Source: JBMNQS01 sp050944255 (GTDB taxonomy: Bacteria > Bacillota > Clostridia > Christensenellales > Maliibacteriaceae). Taken from it: a DNA stretch of 5,417 nucleotides. Positions 4,719-5,417 of the stretch are shown here, piece after piece. Made by a program: the position numbers and the translations under genes. The stretch is from positions 1-5,417 of the forward strand of contig JBMNQS010000103.1 in assembly GCA_050944255.1 (NCBI GenBank). The letters run 5' to 3'. Positions within the stretch are counted from its first letter, which is position 1. Each line of letters opens with the position of its first letter. Below the pieces are notes generated by a model that made no database searches, was not told where the DNA came from, and saw nothing but the letters and a program-made list of their open reading frames with translations.

Positions 4719-4747
4719 AAAAGCCTGCGGGCATTCCACAGGCCTTT
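4719..4747 (-). terminator. terminator of the rubrerythrin gene
   Basis: On the minus strand AAAGGCCTGTGG pairs with CCGCAGGCTTTT around a five-base loop, giving twelve pairs including two G·U pairs that fit only minus-strand RNA. The 3' arm ends in TTTT. It begins 23 bases after the stop codon. Confidence 0.8.
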
Positions 4748-4770
4748 CATTGGTTTCAAATGGGTTTATC

Positions 4771-5331
4771 TCAGTAGTTTTTCTCCAGCAATTCAAAGTA
4801 CGCCTGAGGATGTTCACAGGCCGGGCAGATCACGGGAGCGTCTGTGCCCACATAGTGGTGGCCGCAGTTACGGCATTCCCATTCGACGGAAGCGTCGCGC
4901 TTGAAGACCTTACCTTCCTCAATGTTCTTGAGAAGATCGAGATAGCGCTCTTCATGGGTCTTTTCAATGGCGGCAATAAGACTAAAACGGGAGGCCAGTT
5001 GATTGAAGCCTTCCTCGCGCGCAACGTCGGCGAACTCCTTGTACATTTCGGTCCATTCGTAATTTTCGCCTGCGGCGGCGTCTTTCAGATTGGCAATGGT
5101 ATCGGGCAGCGAACCGTCATGCAGGAACTTGAACCAAAGCTCGGCATGCTCTTTCTCATTGGCGGCGGTTTCCGCAAAGATGGCGGCAATCTGCTCATAA
5201 CCTTCTTTTTTTGCCTTTGAAGCATAGAAGGTGTATTTGTTTCTCGCCTGAGACTCGCCTGAAAATGCGGTCATCAGGTTTTGCTCTGTCTTTGTGCCTT
5301 TAAGACCCTCGATCGGTTTAAAATCTGCCAT
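4771..5331 (-). CDS. rbr: rubrerythrin (non-heme diiron peroxidase)
   Basis: The 186-residue cytoplasmic protein should reduce hydrogen peroxide to water with electrons from rubredoxin or NADH-linked carriers, protecting an anaerobe from oxygen. The N-terminal four-helix ferritin-like domain (about 12-135) carries the paired diiron ligand motifs: E26 in GESQARNKY, E59-x-x-H62, E92-x-x-E95 and E123-x-x-H126 with the following HEERYL. The C-terminal rubredoxin-like domain binds one iron through C153-x-x-C156 and C169-x-x-C172. Length and domain order fit classical rubrerythrin. Start: ATG 5331 has AAGGAGG at 5340-5346, 8 bases upstream. The frame can be extended 17 codons to an ATG at 5382, but that would read through the ribosome binding site. 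It appears to be a single-gene unit with its own terminator. A weak PerR-like sequence lies about 65 bases upstream. Confidence 0.96.
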   Translation of the reverse strand: MADFKPIEGLKGTKTEQNLMTAFSGESQARNKYTFYASKAKKEGYEQIAAIFAETAANEKEHAELWFKFLHDGSLPDTIANLKDAAAGENYEWTEMYKEFADVAREEGFNQLASRFSLIAAIEKTHEERYLDLLKNIEEGKVFKRDASVEWECRNCGHHYVGTDAPVICPACEHPQAYFELLEKNY

Positions 5332-5417
5332 TTGTACATCCTCCTTCAGAAACGTTTGTTGTGAAATGAATATTTGCAGCAATCCACTCCAATTTTAGGA
5401 ATGATTACTGTTTAATT
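5332..5417 (-). promoter_or_regulatory. upstream region of rubrerythrin
   Basis: It holds the strong ribosome binding site AAGGAGG (5340-5346). No clear sigma-A hexamer pair is seen in the 86 bases available. TAGGAATGATTACTG (5396-5410) matches the PerR box TTATAATNATTATAA at 8 of 14 fixed positions, including the whole AATNATT core. PerR control of rubrerythrins is known in clostridia, but this site is weak. Confidence 0.3.

Noticed and set aside
4750..5220. 156-codon plus-strand frame antisense to rubrerythrin
   Set aside because: It is a shadow of the rubrerythrin gene, whose diiron and CxxC motifs are intact on the minus strand.

Overview
The window looks like chromosomal DNA of an anaerobic Bacillota, most likely a clostridial gut-type bacterium. 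The evidence is the 23S rRNA 5' end and its leader, the strong AAGGAGG-type ribosome binding sites, a short rubrerythrin, a two-gene DrrA/DrrB-type ABC exporter and CCA-encoding tRNAs. I cannot name the genus. Base composition is mixed: the exporter and rubrerythrin genes are fairly GC-rich, while the rRNA leader and the small lipoprotein region are AT-rich.

Layout. Positions 1-73 are the 5' end of a 23S rRNA gene on the minus strand. It is preceded by an ITS-like leader and by its own near-consensus promoter, with no 16S gene upstream. A gene-free divergent spacer follows, then tRNA-Ile(GAT) on the plus strand. The tRNA-Ile promoter is nearly the same sequence as the 23S promoter. The tRNA is followed by a hairpin terminator and a roughly 198-bp repeat unit that is duplicated, terminator included. 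On the minus strand at 1226-1798 lie a small AT-rich lipoprotein gene and a 54-residue ORF that looks like a fragment. The ABC-2 exporter operon (ATPase plus permease, overlapping by ATGA) occupies 2170-3935 on the plus strand. Convergent to it is the minus-strand tRNA-Ala(TGC) unit at 4474-4549, with its own promoter at 4582-4610, a tandem array of a 150-bp repeat behind it and a terminator at 3988-4025. A rubrerythrin gene with its own terminator closes the window on the minus strand.

The main point of interest is the stable-RNA organisation. 23S, tRNA-Ile(GAT) and tRNA-Ala(TGC) usually sit together in one 16S-Ile-Ala-23S operon. Here they are three separate transcription units, each with its own sigma-A-type promoter. 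Both tRNAs are trailed, in the same relative orientation, by members of one repeat family. Its stems differ in sequence between the two loci but keep pairing, and it carries an invariant CCTCCTT segment identical to the anti-Shine-Dalgarno core of 16S rRNA. This suggests a tRNA-linked structured RNA or mobile repeat. The protein genes are ordinary: an exporter of unknown substrate, an oxidative-stress rubrerythrin and a lipoprotein of unknown function.
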